64,000 bases of DNA from Adiantum capillus-veneris (GCA_014529385.2 CM043966.1:108231087-108295086), one strand, 5' to 3'; positions 49,968 to 61,203 are shown, counted from the stretch's first letter. The notes: generated from the letters alone by a model not told the origin. Translations and numbers: made by a program.

Positions 49968-50915
49968 TCAATTATTCTGCAAAGTGCATGGAGTGTGACA
50001 AGCATGAACCCTACACAGAGGAATATCAAGCACATTTCGAAAAGATTTATCTTGAAGATGTCTGTTGGGAGCTCTACTCCATTGCACACTCTCAAGAGAT
50101 TGTGCATCGGCCATGCAGTATAAACATGGATTTTTCACAAATGAAGTGTGTGTTATGTTATACATACACTTGGAACCTACTCTAGCATTTGAACCTACTC
50201 CGTTTGAGTTTGGATGTAGCAAAGTCCTGCAAAGAAAGCACCATGCATCATGATCACTAATAAGAAAGTGTAAATCATATATATGATACAAAAGAATAAC
50301 CAAACTTTGAGTTACCTTAAATCTTGTATTCGTTTTTTCAGGCCGCCACTACCAATCTTCATATTCTCTATGCTACATAGATTTCGTTTTCTTTTTCGAC
50401 TCCCAAGCATGGTGTCTTTCACACGCAAACTTGTGATCTTCTTCTCAAGGCTGTGGATTGTCTCTCTGTTTGATGAAATCTTCTGAGTGCATGCTTCATT
50501 AAGTTTCTTCAGCTGCATGTTCTCCGTTGCTAGGAGGTTTATTTGCTTTTCGGCATTCAATCCTCGCATTTCCAAGTGTTCATTGTACCCCATTAGCCCA
50601 TCCTTGCCATCTCCCATGAAATGTAAAAGGTTAGTGATATTAGCAAATGGAGGTGGCACATTTGTTGTAGGATCATTTGTGTAAATCGACCCATCAGCCC
50701 ACAAATCCAAATGATGTTCCTTGTTTTTCCTTCTAATTTCTTTCTTCCATTGGGATAAGAAAGACTCCTTCCTACATTTTTGCAATGGTGCGTACTCGTG
50801 CAAGACATCAACGTGAAGATGATGTGTGTTCTTTCTTCGGGTAAATGTTGAAGATGAAAGGATTGAAGATTTCAAGTTCAAATTGATGTTTTTATCAGGA
50901 AAAGAAAGTTTGCAT
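49968..50915 (-). CDS. Unrecognised two-exon gene with coiled coil
   Basis: The upstream exon runs on the minus strand to 50,316 and ends at a consensus donor (TTTAAG|GTAACT). 89 bp later a strong acceptor (TTTCTTTGCAG, ending 50,227) starts exon 2, which keeps the frame open to a TGA at 49,968. The spliced frame gives about 189 + 86 residues. Exon 1 holds a basic start, DGSIYTNDPTTNVPPPFANI, and a Leu-heptad coiled coil (about residues 100-160: KQINLLATENMQLKKLNEA, then SLEKKITSL), then a Lys/Arg cluster (GSRKRKRN) that could be a nuclear signal. Exon 2 is Cys-rich (CLYCMADAQSL, CRVHACHTPC). The upstream start is not settled: the first codon of the open stretch is TTG, and an AG at about 50,921 could be an acceptor of a further exon. 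Family unknown. Confidence 0.5.
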
Positions 50916-50921
50916 TCCTAT

Positions 50922-51369
50922 TACTAACAAAATATCTCAAGTTTTGGTAGCGAAGGCTTGGGCTCGCGTTTGAAATCATTGTAGTCCCATATTTAGAGTT
51001 GATAGAGTTCCTGTAGCTTATGTTTTTGGAGGGAACGCTTGTAATTTGGTGTTTCAAATTATCAGTCATACAATTATTTAGATTATTGACAAGAGGTCGA
51101 AGGACAAGAAAAGAAGACGACAACTCCCTAACAATGAATGTCATTTTGGTTGTTTGTTGGTGCAAAAAAGCATCACCTAAAATATATTATCTAACATTTT
51201 CATTTTCTCTCTCTAAGATGACGTAAAACTTCTTACAGGGCCCAACAATGAGTCCAAAGTTCTCCTAATGCGTCCTTTGCTTATAAATTATTATTTGTAA
51301 TCCAACCTTTATGCTCACCTCTGTAGGATATCAGATGGGAACATTGGCTATGATACCACATATTGCTCT
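50922..51369. other. Possible upstream exon space, unrecognised
   Basis: A 95-codon minus-strand frame at 50,878-51,165 overlaps the start of the coiled-coil gene but gives no motif. Nothing else was seen. Confidence 0.3.
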
Positions 51370-51705
51370 GTAAGGGGATACTCAAGAATGTGATGAGGTT
51401 TTCTCATTCTTCACCATTATTACATTGTGGAGTGTTTGGAGAGCCTGTTTTGTCTACATTCTCAGTATGGCTCCCCAAATCACTGATGACAGACTATCTC
51501 CCCTTTGGTTGGATATAATTCACACCTTGATCTGGTAGGGGATTCTTTCTTCTCGAGAAACCAAGGCCCGTCACTGTGACTTCATTTGGAGTTGGGCACA
51601 TTCCATCCTCTTTTTTTCATATATCGGCAGACAGATTAGGTGCCATTATGCCACCCCTCAATGGTTTCTTCTACACTCTTCATACAAACCACTCTAAGCT
51701 TTTTG
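51370..51705 (+). pseudogene. Possible non-LTR retrotransposon (LINE) 3' remnant
   Basis: One plus-strand frame reads DEVFSFFTIITLWSVWRACF, then HCDFIWSWAHSILFF with one stop. This resembles the C-terminal end of plant LINE ORF2 proteins, where a 'W.IW..R' motif follows the zinc-binding segment. No RT or endonuclease is present and no poly-A tail was found. Weak call. Confidence 0.3.
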
Positions 51706-51846
51706 TAGTCGAGTTGTCACTTTAGTGGCACTCTTTTCTCCACTTTCTCCAGCTAATGCACGCCAGGGGTAGCACCCCTGCCCGTGCAAAAATGCTCTTA
51801 GCATCTGATAGGGATTATCTTGTACATAGTTAAATACAACCCTGAC

Positions 51847-51852
<6 letters not shown>

Positions 51853-51892
<40 letters not shown>
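51853..51892 (+). repeat. (AG)n microsatellite, 40 bp
   Basis: Perfect AG array. Confidence 0.97.
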
Positions 51893-51893
<1 letters not shown>

Positions 51894-52076
51894 ACAATTC
51901 TCCTCAATTATTTATAGCATTTGTGTTGAAAACTGCAATCATTGCCCAACTATGACTATACTTTGTGTCTCATACTACGGGGATTTGCGGAGCATCTCAC
52001 TGCACCCCTGAATTGCAGAGCTATAATGGAGAGCATGAGCACTCTGTGCAAGCTTGGGAGTCAGTATGGCAATGGA

Positions 52077-52081
52077 CACAT
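52077..52081 (+). other. Target-site duplication, left
   Basis: CACAT precedes the 5' LTR and is repeated at 57,618-57,622 after the 3' LTR. Confidence 0.9.
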
Positions 52082-52822
52082 TGTTAAGTATGGAGCCTGA
52101 TTTACCCTTGTAATTTTCTGTGGTAAAAGCGCACATTTGTAAGGCCCCCATTATGAGGAGAAGCCATCGTGCGTGAAGGAAAATCACTCACCGGAAACCA
52201 AAATTTTCACGGACAAGAATCAGGGGCAACTTTAAAGGCCTCGCGGGCGGAGGCCTCCGAGACTTTTTTTTCGCCGGAATATTATGGCCGGACGGCAGCC
52301 GAAAAGTGGTCGGAAAACAACCGGTCAGTTGGCCGATGGCCGGTAGTCAATGGTCGATGGCCGGTGGCCGGTGGCCGAATTCAAAAGCTGACTTGTCTTC
52401 TCAAGGGCGGCCACACATGGGCGGATTGGAGGGTCCGATTTGGACTTATTCACACAAGGGCGGCACACATGGCTGTCTCTCATAAGAGAGGGCAGCCCTT
52501 TTGGCCTATAAAAGGAGGCCATTTCTACACACATTTCAAAGTGTGTGAAGTTGATGCAACAAGGTGAGTGTGAGGTGGTGAGAGTGAAGCAAGGCGGGAG
52601 CTCCATTAAGGGTATAATCCCTTTGTAAACTACTTCTTGTTTTGAAGTACTAAAGCCATTGAGTGGCTGCTTTCCCGTGGACGTAGCCCACATTGGGTGA
52701 ACCACGTATATCGTGTGTACTCTCTCTCTCTCTCTACTCTATAATCTCGTGTATATAAATCTGTCTCTTTCCATTAAGTAATCTACTCAATTATCTATTT
52801 AGCTACATCTTATTTCCTAACA
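52082..52822 (+). repeat. 5' LTR of copia element
   Basis: 741 bp, TG..CA ends. TATAAAA at 52,507-52,513 is a likely promoter box. A G/C-rich minisatellite of GGCCGGTGGCC-type units lies upstream of it at about 52,329-52,376. Confidence 0.95.
52507..52513 (+). promoter_or_regulatory. TATA box in 5' LTR
   Basis: TATAAAA in the context CCTATAAAAGGAGG, conserved in the 3' LTR at 57,292-57,298. It would start transcription of the element RNA some 30 bp downstream. Confidence 0.6.
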
Positions 52823-52824
52823 AC

Positions 52825-52836
52825 TGGTATCAGAGC
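52825..52836 (+). other. Primer-binding site of copia element
   Basis: TGGTATCAGAGC, two bases after the LTR, complementary to the 3' end of initiator-Met tRNA. Confidence 0.92.
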
Positions 52837-52895
52837 AAGGTTTGCTCGTAGCTAAATTATCTCAAGGAAAGGATTCCTTGAATTGAGTGGGAGTT

Positions 52896-53978
52896 ATGGT
52901 GGAGGAAGGGAAGCTCAACATTGAGAAGTTCAACGGCAAAAACTACCAACATTGGAAGATACAAATTGAAGACTATCTCTACCAGAAGGACCTCTATTTG
53001 CCACTAGGCGGTGTTGCGAAGAAGCCCGCAACAATGGCAGATGAAGCATGGATTGTCCTTGATCGAAAGGCACTGGGAACAATCCGGTTAAGCTTGGCGT
53101 CAACGGTGGCCTTCAATGTTTCGGAGATGAAGACCACGGAGGACTTGATGAAGTCACTTGACGACTTCTACGAGAAACCATCGGCATCCAATAAGGTATT
53201 TCTTATGAAGCGCTTGTTCAATCTAAAGATGGCAGAGAATGGTTCAATTGCAGAACACCTAAATGACTTTAACACAAACATAAGTCAACTTCGATCATTA
53301 AAAATCAATTTCAATGACGAAGTGCGAGCTCTCCTTATACTATCATCTCTACCGGATAGTTGGGACAGCCTTGTGATGGCTGTAAGTAATTCTATCTCTG
53401 GCACAAATACTCTTAAGTTTGATGATGTTGTGGGTGTTCTCCTAAGCGAGGAAATGCGCAAGAGAAGCACAGGAGAATCATCAAGTGCTGCACTATCAGT
53501 GGAAACAAGAGGAAGGCTTAAGGAGAGGTTCAAAAACCAAAAGGGTCGTGATCGCTCAAGGCGGAGCAAGTCACGCACAAAGTCAGTTCTTGAATGTTGG
53601 AACTGCGGCAAGAAGGGCCACGTCAAGAAGGATTGCTGGTCCAAGAAGAAGAAGGAGACAGAGTCTCAAGACAACAAGCCAACATCGGAGGCCAATGTGG
53701 CAGGTAAAGTAGAGCAAGATGCTCTAATTCTCTCATTAGACAATGTGTCTAATTCTTGGATAGTAGATTCCGGGGCTTCATTCCATGCGACACCACACAA
53801 GCAACATTTCCAAGACTACACCAAAGGTAATTTTGGGTATGTATACTCGGGAGATGATGAAGCTTGTGAGATTGTCGACAAAGGTACAATTTCTGTCAAA
53901 ACTGCTAACGAAAATGAATGGAAGCTTAAAGATGTTAGGCATGTTCCTTCTCTTCGCAAAAATTTGATCTCTACATGA
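52896..53978 (+). pseudogene. Copia gag and protease
   Basis: The open frame begins with GTG at 52,887; the first ATG is 52,896 and is the likely start. Gag: KFNGKNYQHWKIQIEDYL (UBN2-type start) and LPDSWDSLV. The nucleocapsid knuckle CWNCGKKGHVKKDC is complete (C-X2-C-X4-H-X4-C, about residues 233-246) and sits among Lys/Arg/Ser-rich flanks. The aspartic protease follows with SWIVDSGASFHAT (about residue 285). A TGA at 53,976-53,978 ends the frame within LIST; the same frame continues behind it to about 54,240, so this is a point stop. The stop cuts all downstream enzymes off gag. Confidence 0.93.
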
Positions 53979-54716
53979 CAATTGGACGATGAAGGTCACA
54001 ACATTGCATTCGAAAACAAACGTTGGAAGATCTCAAAGGGATCTTTGGTGGTTGCCAAGGGTGAAAAAGTCGGTACACTTTACTTGTGTACTGTTAGCAC
54101 GCAACCTTCAGCTTGTGCAGCAACTACAGAAGAGTGCGGTGTGGCACTACCGACTTGGGCATATGAGTGCCAAAGGAATGCAAATCCTTCAAACAAAGAA
54201 GCTTCTACCAGGTTTGAAAGAAGTGGACTTAGAGTTCTGTGAAGATTGTGTTTATGGTAAACAAAAGAGAGTAAATTTTAAAAATCAGGAAATGAAAGAA
54301 AAAATAAAAAACTTGAGTTGGTTCATTCTAATGTTTGGGGTCCTGCAAGTACACCATCACTTGGTGGCTCATTGTACTATGTAACATTCATAGACGATGC
54401 GACTAGAAAAACATAGGTTTATGTCATGAAGAATAAATCCGATGTATTTTCCATATTTCAAAGGTGGAAAGCCTTTGTGGAGAATGAAACAGGTACTAAG
54501 GTTAAATGCCTCAGATCCGACAATGGAGGCGAATATTGCAGCCAAGCTTTTAAAAGCTTTTGTGCTAGCAATGGCATTCGGAGGCAAAGGACAACCCCAA
54601 GGACACCTCAACAAAATGGGATTTCGGAAAGGATGAACAGGACAATCATGGAACAAGCACGAAGCATGCGGCTACATGCAGGCCTATTGAGCTTTGGGCG
54701 GAAGCTGTAAGTACGT
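53979..54716 (+). pseudogene. Copia integrase, frameshifted
   Basis: The GAG-pre-integrase zinc domain is read in two frames (WHYRLGHMSAKGMQIL ... CEDCVYGKQKRV, about 54,130-54,270). After another shift the core has FIDDATRK and [14 protein letters not shown], followed by [16 protein letters not shown]: the three acidic catalytic residues (D, D, E) are all there. A TAG at 54,414-54,416 replaces a Trp codon position. The frame shifts again near 54,690. Not translatable as one protein. Confidence 0.9.
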
Positions 54717-54718
54717 CT

Positions 54719-56767
54719 GTGTACTTAATCAATCGGTCACCCTCAACGGCATTGGATGGGGGAGTTCCAGAAGAGGCATGGACAGGTAAACTGGTGAATT
54801 ATGCATTTCTCAAAGTGTTTGGGTGTGAGGCTTTCATGCACATAGATAGAAGCCTAAGATCAAAGTTAGATGCAAAGTCCAAAAAGTGTTTCTTCATTGG
54901 CTATGGAGAAGGAGACTTTGGGTATCGCCTATGGAATCCTGAAGATGGTAAAATCTTAAGGAGTAGGGATGTAATTTTTAACGAACAAAATATGTACAAA
55001 GATTACTTGGAAAGAAAAAAAACAAAAAAAACAGGTGATGAGTACATGGAGCTTGAGGACGGTGAAGACTCAAGGACTGCAAACGGTGACAATGTGCAAC
55101 AACGTCAACCAAATGAGGAGCCTCAACCTATTCCCCGAAGATCTACAAGAGCAAGTAGACCTCCAGAAAGGTTTGTTCCCTCCTTCAACCATCTCTTGAT
55201 CTCAGATTCTGGAGAGCCGGAATCATATGAAGAAGCTATGCAACATGAATCCAAAGAAGAATGGACAAAGAGCATGCAAGTGGAGATGGACTCACTACAT
55301 CGCAACCAAACATGGGAGTTGGTTGAGTTGCCTAAAGGTAAGCGGGCACTTCAAAACAAATGGGTGTACAAGCTAAAGGAAGAAGAAGGTGGGAAGAAAA
55401 GGTACAAGTTTAGGCTTGTGGTAAAAGGTTTTTCTCAAAAGAAAGCTATTGACTTCAATGAAATATTTTCTCCTGTTGTAAAAATGAACTCAATTAGGCT
55501 TTTCTTAAGCCTTGTGGCTGCTCATGATCTAAATCTCGAGCAAATGGATGTAAATACGGCATTCCCTCACGGTGACTTAGAGGAGGAAATCTACATGCTT
55601 CAACCAAAGGGGTATGAAGTAAAAGGTAAGGAGAAAATGGTTTGCAGATTAAAGAAGAGCTTGTATGGTTTAAAGCAAGCATCAAGACAATGGTACTTTA
55701 AGTTTGATCGATGGATGCTGGATCATGGATTCACAAGATGCAACTCGGATCACTGCGTCTACACGGAGAATTTGGGAGATGGGAAATTCATCATCCTAAT
55801 GTTGTATGTTGATGACATGTTGATTGCAAGTGCTAACATGCAGGACATCAAAGACCTAAAAGAGGAGCTGTCCAAATCTTTTTCAATGAAAGATTTAGGT
55901 GCTGCAAAGAGGATACTTGGTATGAAAATATCGAGGGACAGGACGAAGAAGACAATAAAGCTATCTCAAGAAGATTACATCAAGAAGGTACTAGAAAGGT
56001 TTGCAATGCAAAATGAAAAACCAGTTTCTACACCTTTGGCTAGTCATTTTAAACTAACGAAGGATATGTGTCCAAAGACACAAGAGGAGATAGCCTATAT
56101 GTCTAAAGTTCCATATGCTGCAGTGGTAGGTTCTCTAATGTATGCTATGGTCTGGACAAGGCCAGACATTGCACATGTAGTGGGAGTTGTGAGTAGGTTC
56201 ATGGACAACCCAGGTAAAGAGCATTGGCAAGCTGTGAAGTGGATACTTAGGTATCTAAAAGGGACAACAACAAATGCTTTGTATTTTAGAGGAACTGATA
56301 TTTTTCTAGAAGGGTATGCTGATGCAGATGTGGCAGGTGACAAAGATACTCGAAGGAGCACTACTGGCTATGTGTTCACGGTTGGAGGCACAGCAGTAAG
56401 CTGGGCTTCAAAGCTACAGAAAGTGGTTTCACTTTCTACCACGGAAGCAGAGTATGTAGCAATGACAGAGGCAAGCAAAGAAATTATGTGGCTTCACAGA
56501 TTCTTAGAAGATCTTGGATTCAAACAAGACAATTGTGTCTTGTACAGTGATAGCCAAAGCGCTATCCATCTTGCGAAGAACTCAGCCTTTCATTCAAGGA
56601 CAAAGCACATTGAGGTGAGATATCACTTCATACGCACTCTTTTGGAAGAGGGACAACTAAAGCTAGGAAAGGTGCATACAAGTGAAAATCCTGCAGATAT
56701 GTTTACGAAGGTGGTCAACAAGGAGAAGTTGAGCTTTTGCTCATCTTCAATCGGCATTCAAGGATAA
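54719..56767 (+). pseudogene. Copia reverse transcriptase and RNase H
   Basis: A 682-codon open frame (opens at GTG 54,719, no proper start because it continues a polyprotein). It begins with the integrase tail (FGCEAFMHIDRSLRSKLD), then the RT start (WELVELPKGKRALQNKWVYK), FSPVVKMNSIRLFLSL, the LEQMDVNTAFPHGDLEEEIY box, KSLYGLKQASRQWY and the catalytic YVDDMLIA. RNase H has ADADVAGDKDTRRSTTGYVF, SLSTTEAEYVAMTEA, YSDSQSAIHLAKN and KHIEVRYHFIR, with acidic residues intact. It ends with TAA at 56,765. One oddity: AFPHGDLEE where NAFLHGDLEE is usual. The domain itself looks undamaged. Confidence 0.95.
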
Positions 56768-56815
56768 GAAGCCAAAATGGAAAGCAGTCACAGGTTTGGT
56801 TTGGAGATCAGTCTC

Positions 56816-56827
56816 CAAGTGGGAGAT
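56816..56827 (+). other. Polypurine tract of copia element
   Basis: AAGTGGGAGAT lies directly before the 3' LTR, the usual copia plus-strand priming site. Confidence 0.85.
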
Positions 56828-57617
56828 TGTTAAGTATGGAGCCTGATTTACCCTTGTAATTTTCTGTGGTAAAAGCGCACATTTGTAAGGCCCCCATTAT
56901 GAGGAGAAGCCATCGTGCGTGAAGGAAAATCACTCACCGGAAACCAAAATTTTCATGGACAAGAATCATGGGCAACTTTAAAGGCCTCGCGGGCGGAGGC
57001 CCCCGAGACTTTTTTTCTCCGAAATATTCTTTTTCGCTGGAATATTATGGCCGGACGGCGGCCGAAAAGTGGTCGAAAAACAACCGGTCGGTTGGCCGGT
57101 GGCCGGTAGTCAATGGCCGATGGCCGGTGGTCGGAAGTCAATGGCCGGTGGCCGGTGGCCGAATTCAAAAGCGGACTTGTCTTCTCAAGGGCGGCCACAC
57201 ATGGGCGGATTGGAGGGTCCGATTCGGACTTATTCGCACAAGGGCGGCTACACATGGCTGTCTCTCATAAGAGAGGGCAGCCCTTTTGGCCTATAAAAGG
57301 AGGCCATTTCTACACACATTTCATAGTGTGTGAAGTTGATGCAACAAGGTGAGTGTGAGGTGGTGAGAGTGAAGCAAGGCGGGAGCTCCATTAAGGGTAT
57401 AATCCCTTTGTAAACTACTTCTTGTTTTGAAGTACTAAAGCCATTGAGTGGCTGCTTTCCCGTGGACGTAGCCCACATTGGGTGAACCACGTATATCGTG
57501 TGTACTCTCTCTCTCTCTCTCTCTCTCTCTACTCTATAATCTCGTGTATATAAATCTGTCTCTCTCCATTAAGTAATCTACTCAATTATCTATTTAGCTA
57601 CGTCTTATTTCCTAACA
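56828..57617 (+). repeat. 3' LTR of copia element
   Basis: 790 bp, 49 bp longer than the 5' copy. It has an extra 16-17-bp segment near 57,018-57,035, more GGCCGGTGGCC-type units (57,093-57,160) and a longer CT run (57,504-57,530). Confidence 0.95.
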
Positions 57618-57622
57618 CACAT
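57618..57622 (+). other. Target-site duplication, right
   Basis: CACAT, identical to 52,077-52,081. Confidence 0.9.
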
Positions 57623-58119
57623 GAGAGCTATAATCTTTAAGGCACAATCTATTCATCAATGGTGAGTGACTCATCATAGTAATATATACAATACACATGC
57701 CACCTCTAGACTCGGGCATTTTGTCGTCTTTTCAGTGGGATAATTTTGCATATTAGGAGGGAGATATGGTCTTTGGAAACTGGTAAAGTACTTTTTGGTG
57801 TTGCAACACGTACTTCACTTTTCCTCTTCCTCACTGAAGCTCACTTCCTGAACCACGTACTAAACAATATCTCGCATGTCACTCCTGAACCACGTACTAA
57901 ATGCCTCTCGCATGTCACACCTCTTACGCATGTCAGTCTATGTTCTCCCTCCAAAGATTGTCACAAAAGTTGTTGGCGCTCTTATATGTTGTAGAGCATG
58001 GCAACTAAAGATGCCCAAGATTGTCTCCCATGTCACTATTGTTGAATTCTTTTTCCCATTGAAACATACATTATATATGTTGTTAGAAGTGCATTTTTCA
58101 AGTGCTCCATGTCTTAATG

Positions 58120-58172
<53 letters not shown>

Positions 58173-58231
58173 CATCACACACAAGCTTTCTCTTTCAAAT
58201 GTATATTACAACCATTGTATTTTCTTGACTT
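57623..58231. other. Intergenic with CT microsatellite
   Basis: A direct repeat 'gaaccacgtactaaa' occurs at 57,850 and 57,888, and 'tcgcatgtcac' nearby occurs twice, giving a degenerate tandem of about 38 bp. (CT)n at 58,121-58,172. No gene. Confidence 0.5.
58121..58172 (+). repeat. (CT)n microsatellite
   Basis: CT array with one TA interruption. Confidence 0.97.
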
Positions 58232-58698
58232 TTGGTCCGCTTGAAAACATTCGCTCGGTGTATGGTAAGACTCTGTAGTAGGAAGAGATCTCCAAGCAAA
58301 GAAAAGAGCAAGAAGAAGAAGATAGCTCTAAAAAAAGGACAAGGGAAGGGCTTGCCCTACCATTCTCCTCTCAAATTTAAGCTTCAAAGGCCTTGTTCTC
58401 AGAGAAGGGAGAAATATATTATGTCAACACTCAAGTTTCCACCAAAGTCCCCAAAAAAGACTCCAGAGGAGACATCATAAAAATCATCGAGGTCATCTGT
58501 ACAACCGATTGAGTTGAAAGAGGCACCTAAGTCACCCACTCAAGAAAGCAATGACCATATACTTTAGTCACTAAAGAGGACTCAAGAGCCACCTACTTCA
58601 TCCACATCACGGAGGCAAAGAGTGAGTTCACATGAAGCTAGAAAATCTCCTCATGCTAGAAGACAAGTGAATTTTGAAAACCGGGTAGAGAGTTGATG
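58232..58698 (+). pseudogene. Basic Ser/Pro/Lys-rich coding remnant
   Basis: A single plus-strand frame from 58,232 to TGA 58,696-58,698, with only two in-frame stops (TAA at about 58,478, TAG at about 58,565). It is highly basic (KRSPSKEKSKKKKIALKKG) and later rich in Ser-Pro (KSPKKTPEETS; APKSPTQES; SRRQRVSSHEARKSPHARRQ), like a disordered nuclear or RNA-binding protein tail. No domain, no partner nearby. The even composition across both stops suggests a formerly longer frame. Confidence 0.35.
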
Positions 58699-59289
58699 AC
58701 CTTTTGTTTCATTCTCTTTGAAATGTACTCTCTAACAAAGCGAGATTTATGAACACTTGTACACCATTGGATGGGTTTATCTTTGCAAACAAATTATTGC
58801 GTCTATGAATGCTTATTGTGCAATTTTTTTTTATTGTCGTGACATTTTAGTTGAAAATTGATTTAAATATATTTAATGGTCTTAAGGACAGTTGTAGACA
58901 AAAGTAAAAAAGTACATGTATTGATTATTATTATTATCAATTAAACTAACACTATCTAACTTTGCACTTTAGAATGAAGCCACAATAATGATATAAACTT
59001 ATAAAAACACTAATACATCATTCAATACCATCAAATGTTTATCTTTTCAAAGTGTAAATCACGGTTCATCTTTGATTGCCATGACATTTTATTTAAGAAG
59101 TTAGTGGTAGACATTAGGTAATTAAATGGACACTTGCAAGCAAAAGAAAAGAAAAAGTATTTGTATTGATTCAAAAGTAGAGATTACATAAAATATATAT
59201 ATATATATATATATATTTACCTCCTCCCTATTGGTGGCTTTTAAAAAAATACTCTTTGGAGGAAGACATGTCTTGCAAGAAGTTATGTT
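58699..59289. other. Intergenic, AT-rich
   Basis: (AT)n at 59,191-59,216. Nothing else recognised. Confidence 0.5.
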
Positions 59290-60361
59290 CTCCACTCTGG
59301 TATTCATCTACTTAAAATCTATAGTCTGGAATAATTTCATCAAGTTAAGTGATTCTCTTACATCTTGTAAGGTCCAATTTGTAGTGACAATGATCTTTCT
59401 TTAAGAAATCTCATCGAATGGATATACCTTGATTTCTAATTCAACTTCTTGATAGCTCTCATCAGAATCAAGGGAACCCACTTGCCTAGCTTTCTTCTCC
59501 ATCTTCTATAATCATATCCCAAAACTAAGGACTAACAAGAAATCTGGTAGAATATAGACATAGAGTTTGAGCTTACCTTACACATAATAATGTCACCAAT
59601 GTGAAAAGTTTCTCTTGAGTTCCAATCCTCTCCAAGTATTGTGTCTACTTCATGCAGGGACAATCTTCTATTCAGCCACATTGTCTTTTTTCCTCTTTGT
59701 AGATTCATAGATTTAAAACATGCCACAAAAATATGGAGAGGTACAACCCATTGAATCTTGTCCGCCGTGAAATTCTTCTTGGTGTCATTGCTTTGAGTAT
59801 ATCATCTTTGATTTTAGCTTTGAAACTAAAAACAGGACATGCATTGGGGGTTTTCCAATCCAAGTGAAAAATAATCTTGAAGCTCTCCATGGGCACCTTT
59901 TATTGGTGGAACCTTATATTCTACAAAGTACACAAATAAACCATTTGTTTGTAAAAGGATGAGCTCTTACCTGCATACATACTATCTACAATTCCTTTAT
60001 GAATTGCTTTGAATGTGCCACTCAAGATTTCTACAGTTTTCCACTCCACAATTGTTGATGGAAAAACATCTGCAAAAATCATCAAATAAAAGCAAACTCT
60101 TCCTCATTGTTCACAATATTACAACATAAATGTGTCACTTACAAAATGAGCAAAAATGTGGATATTGAGAATTCAACACCATGTCCTTCACCAAGTAAAT
60201 ATGTTTTACTTTAGCTTTCCAGCCACTATCTGTCACTCTAAATGCAAGGATATGACCTTTCCAATGGTTTTTCATGTCATCTTGTTTGGTTCTCTTCACT
60301 CTGTGTGCACCTTTACAAGACCGTAGCATAGTTACCCAGTCATTAACATGATAAAAACCCC
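59290..60361 (-). CDS. Unrecognised multi-exon gene
   Basis: Minus-strand exon candidates with splice signals: 60,361-60,143 (donor GTAAGT at 60,142), 60,069-59,971 (acceptor TTTGCAG; donor GTAAGA), 59,920-59,577 (acceptor ACTTTGTAG; donor GTAAGC) and 59,531-59,428 (acceptor CTTGTTAG). The first three join in phase: HFCSF+Y, then VFPSTIVEWKTVEILSG, DSMYAG+E, then YKVPPIKGAHGELQDYF. That is hard to get by chance. Within exon 3, three stops cluster near 59,815-59,770, possibly another intron or decay. The frame after them reads ADKIQWVVPLHIFVACFKSM and LSLHEVDTILGEDWNSRE up to the donor. Exon 4 probably continues as YQEVELEIKVYPFDEIS in another frame. Introns would be short (about 45-75 bp). 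Family unknown; likely a decaying host or transposon-borne gene. Confidence 0.45.
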
Positions 60362-61094
60362 CTCCTCTTTAGCATTGTGAAAATATATGAATTGATTCTA
60401 TTAGAAGGTCAACGAGAAGAAGGAATTGAGATGCTAAAATGGTGACAAGAAGAAGCTATGGCGTGAGAAGGGCAATGAGCAAAGGAACATAGTAAGGAAG
60501 AAGGAAAATGTGAAAAGAAAACAAAACGTTTGAAAAAGGAAAGAGTAGTGAAAATGGAATCTATAAGGCCTTATTTTTACTAGTGTTCAAGTATCAGCAT
60601 GCTCAAGATCTGAACAATTTTGTGTTTCTGAACATATAAAAAGTTCTCCTTCATAGAAGGGGCCAATTCTACATGGTCCCAAACCAGGGGTTGGCATGTC
60701 ACTTGCATACACACGAGGCAGGGATGAGAACCCAAATTCCAATAGTTAGACCGGTTGTGTAAACTCGGGCACGGTGGGAATTGAGCACACACTTGTAGAG
60801 AGATGGCAATTGGCTGCTCTATGGTGGGGGTTGCCCCCCAATGCCCCTCTTTTCATTTGGCTAGTCCATCTAGAATATAGGTTTCGAGCGAGCTTTTGAG
60901 GGAGATTTTTTGAAAATTGCTCCAACCAACCACATCCACCATAAAAACTCCCTCTCAAAGCTTGCTCGAAAAAACTCGCTCTTAAATGGTAGCAAGGGAA
61001 ACTCTCTCTCAAAAATCTTGCTCCATACTTGGCTCTCGCTCCTTGTCTCTCTTTTCATGCCATAATTGGCTCTCTATAGTCTTCTCTTTCCAAT

Positions 61095-61171
<77 letters not shown>

Positions 61172-61203
61172 GCTTTGTCTCCCTCTCTCGCTCTGTAGCT
61201 TTT
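60362..61203. other. Intergenic with CT microsatellite
   Basis: No gene. The repeated 'ctcgctc'/'ctctcaaa' wording at 60,880-61,040 forms weak inverted and direct repeats. (CT)n at 61,098-61,170. Confidence 0.45.
61098..61170 (+). repeat. (CT)n microsatellite, about 73 bp
   Basis: Perfect CT array ending 33 bp before the LTR of the TR-GAG-like element. Confidence 0.97.

Larger units (their letters stand above)
52082..57617 (+). mobile_element. Tnt1/Tork-like Ty1/copia retrotransposon, 5.5 kb
   Basis: Full-length element: LTRs 52,082-52,822 and 56,828-57,617 (both TGTTAAG...CCTAACA), perfect 5-bp CACAT target duplication, initiator-Met primer site, gag-protease-integrase-RT-RNase H in copia order, and polypurine tract. 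Outside indels the LTRs differ by only a few per cent by eye, so it is the youngest large insertion in the window. It nevertheless has a TGA after the protease, a TAG in integrase and about three frameshifts between 54,100 and 54,720, so it is non-autonomous. The RT-RNase H part alone keeps a 682-codon open frame. Placement near Tnt1/Tork is from overall motif similarity. Confidence 0.95.

Noticed and set aside
49968-50303. Stand-alone 111-codon gene
   Set aside because: Its first part lies in the intron; the segment is better explained as the second exon of the coiled-coil gene.
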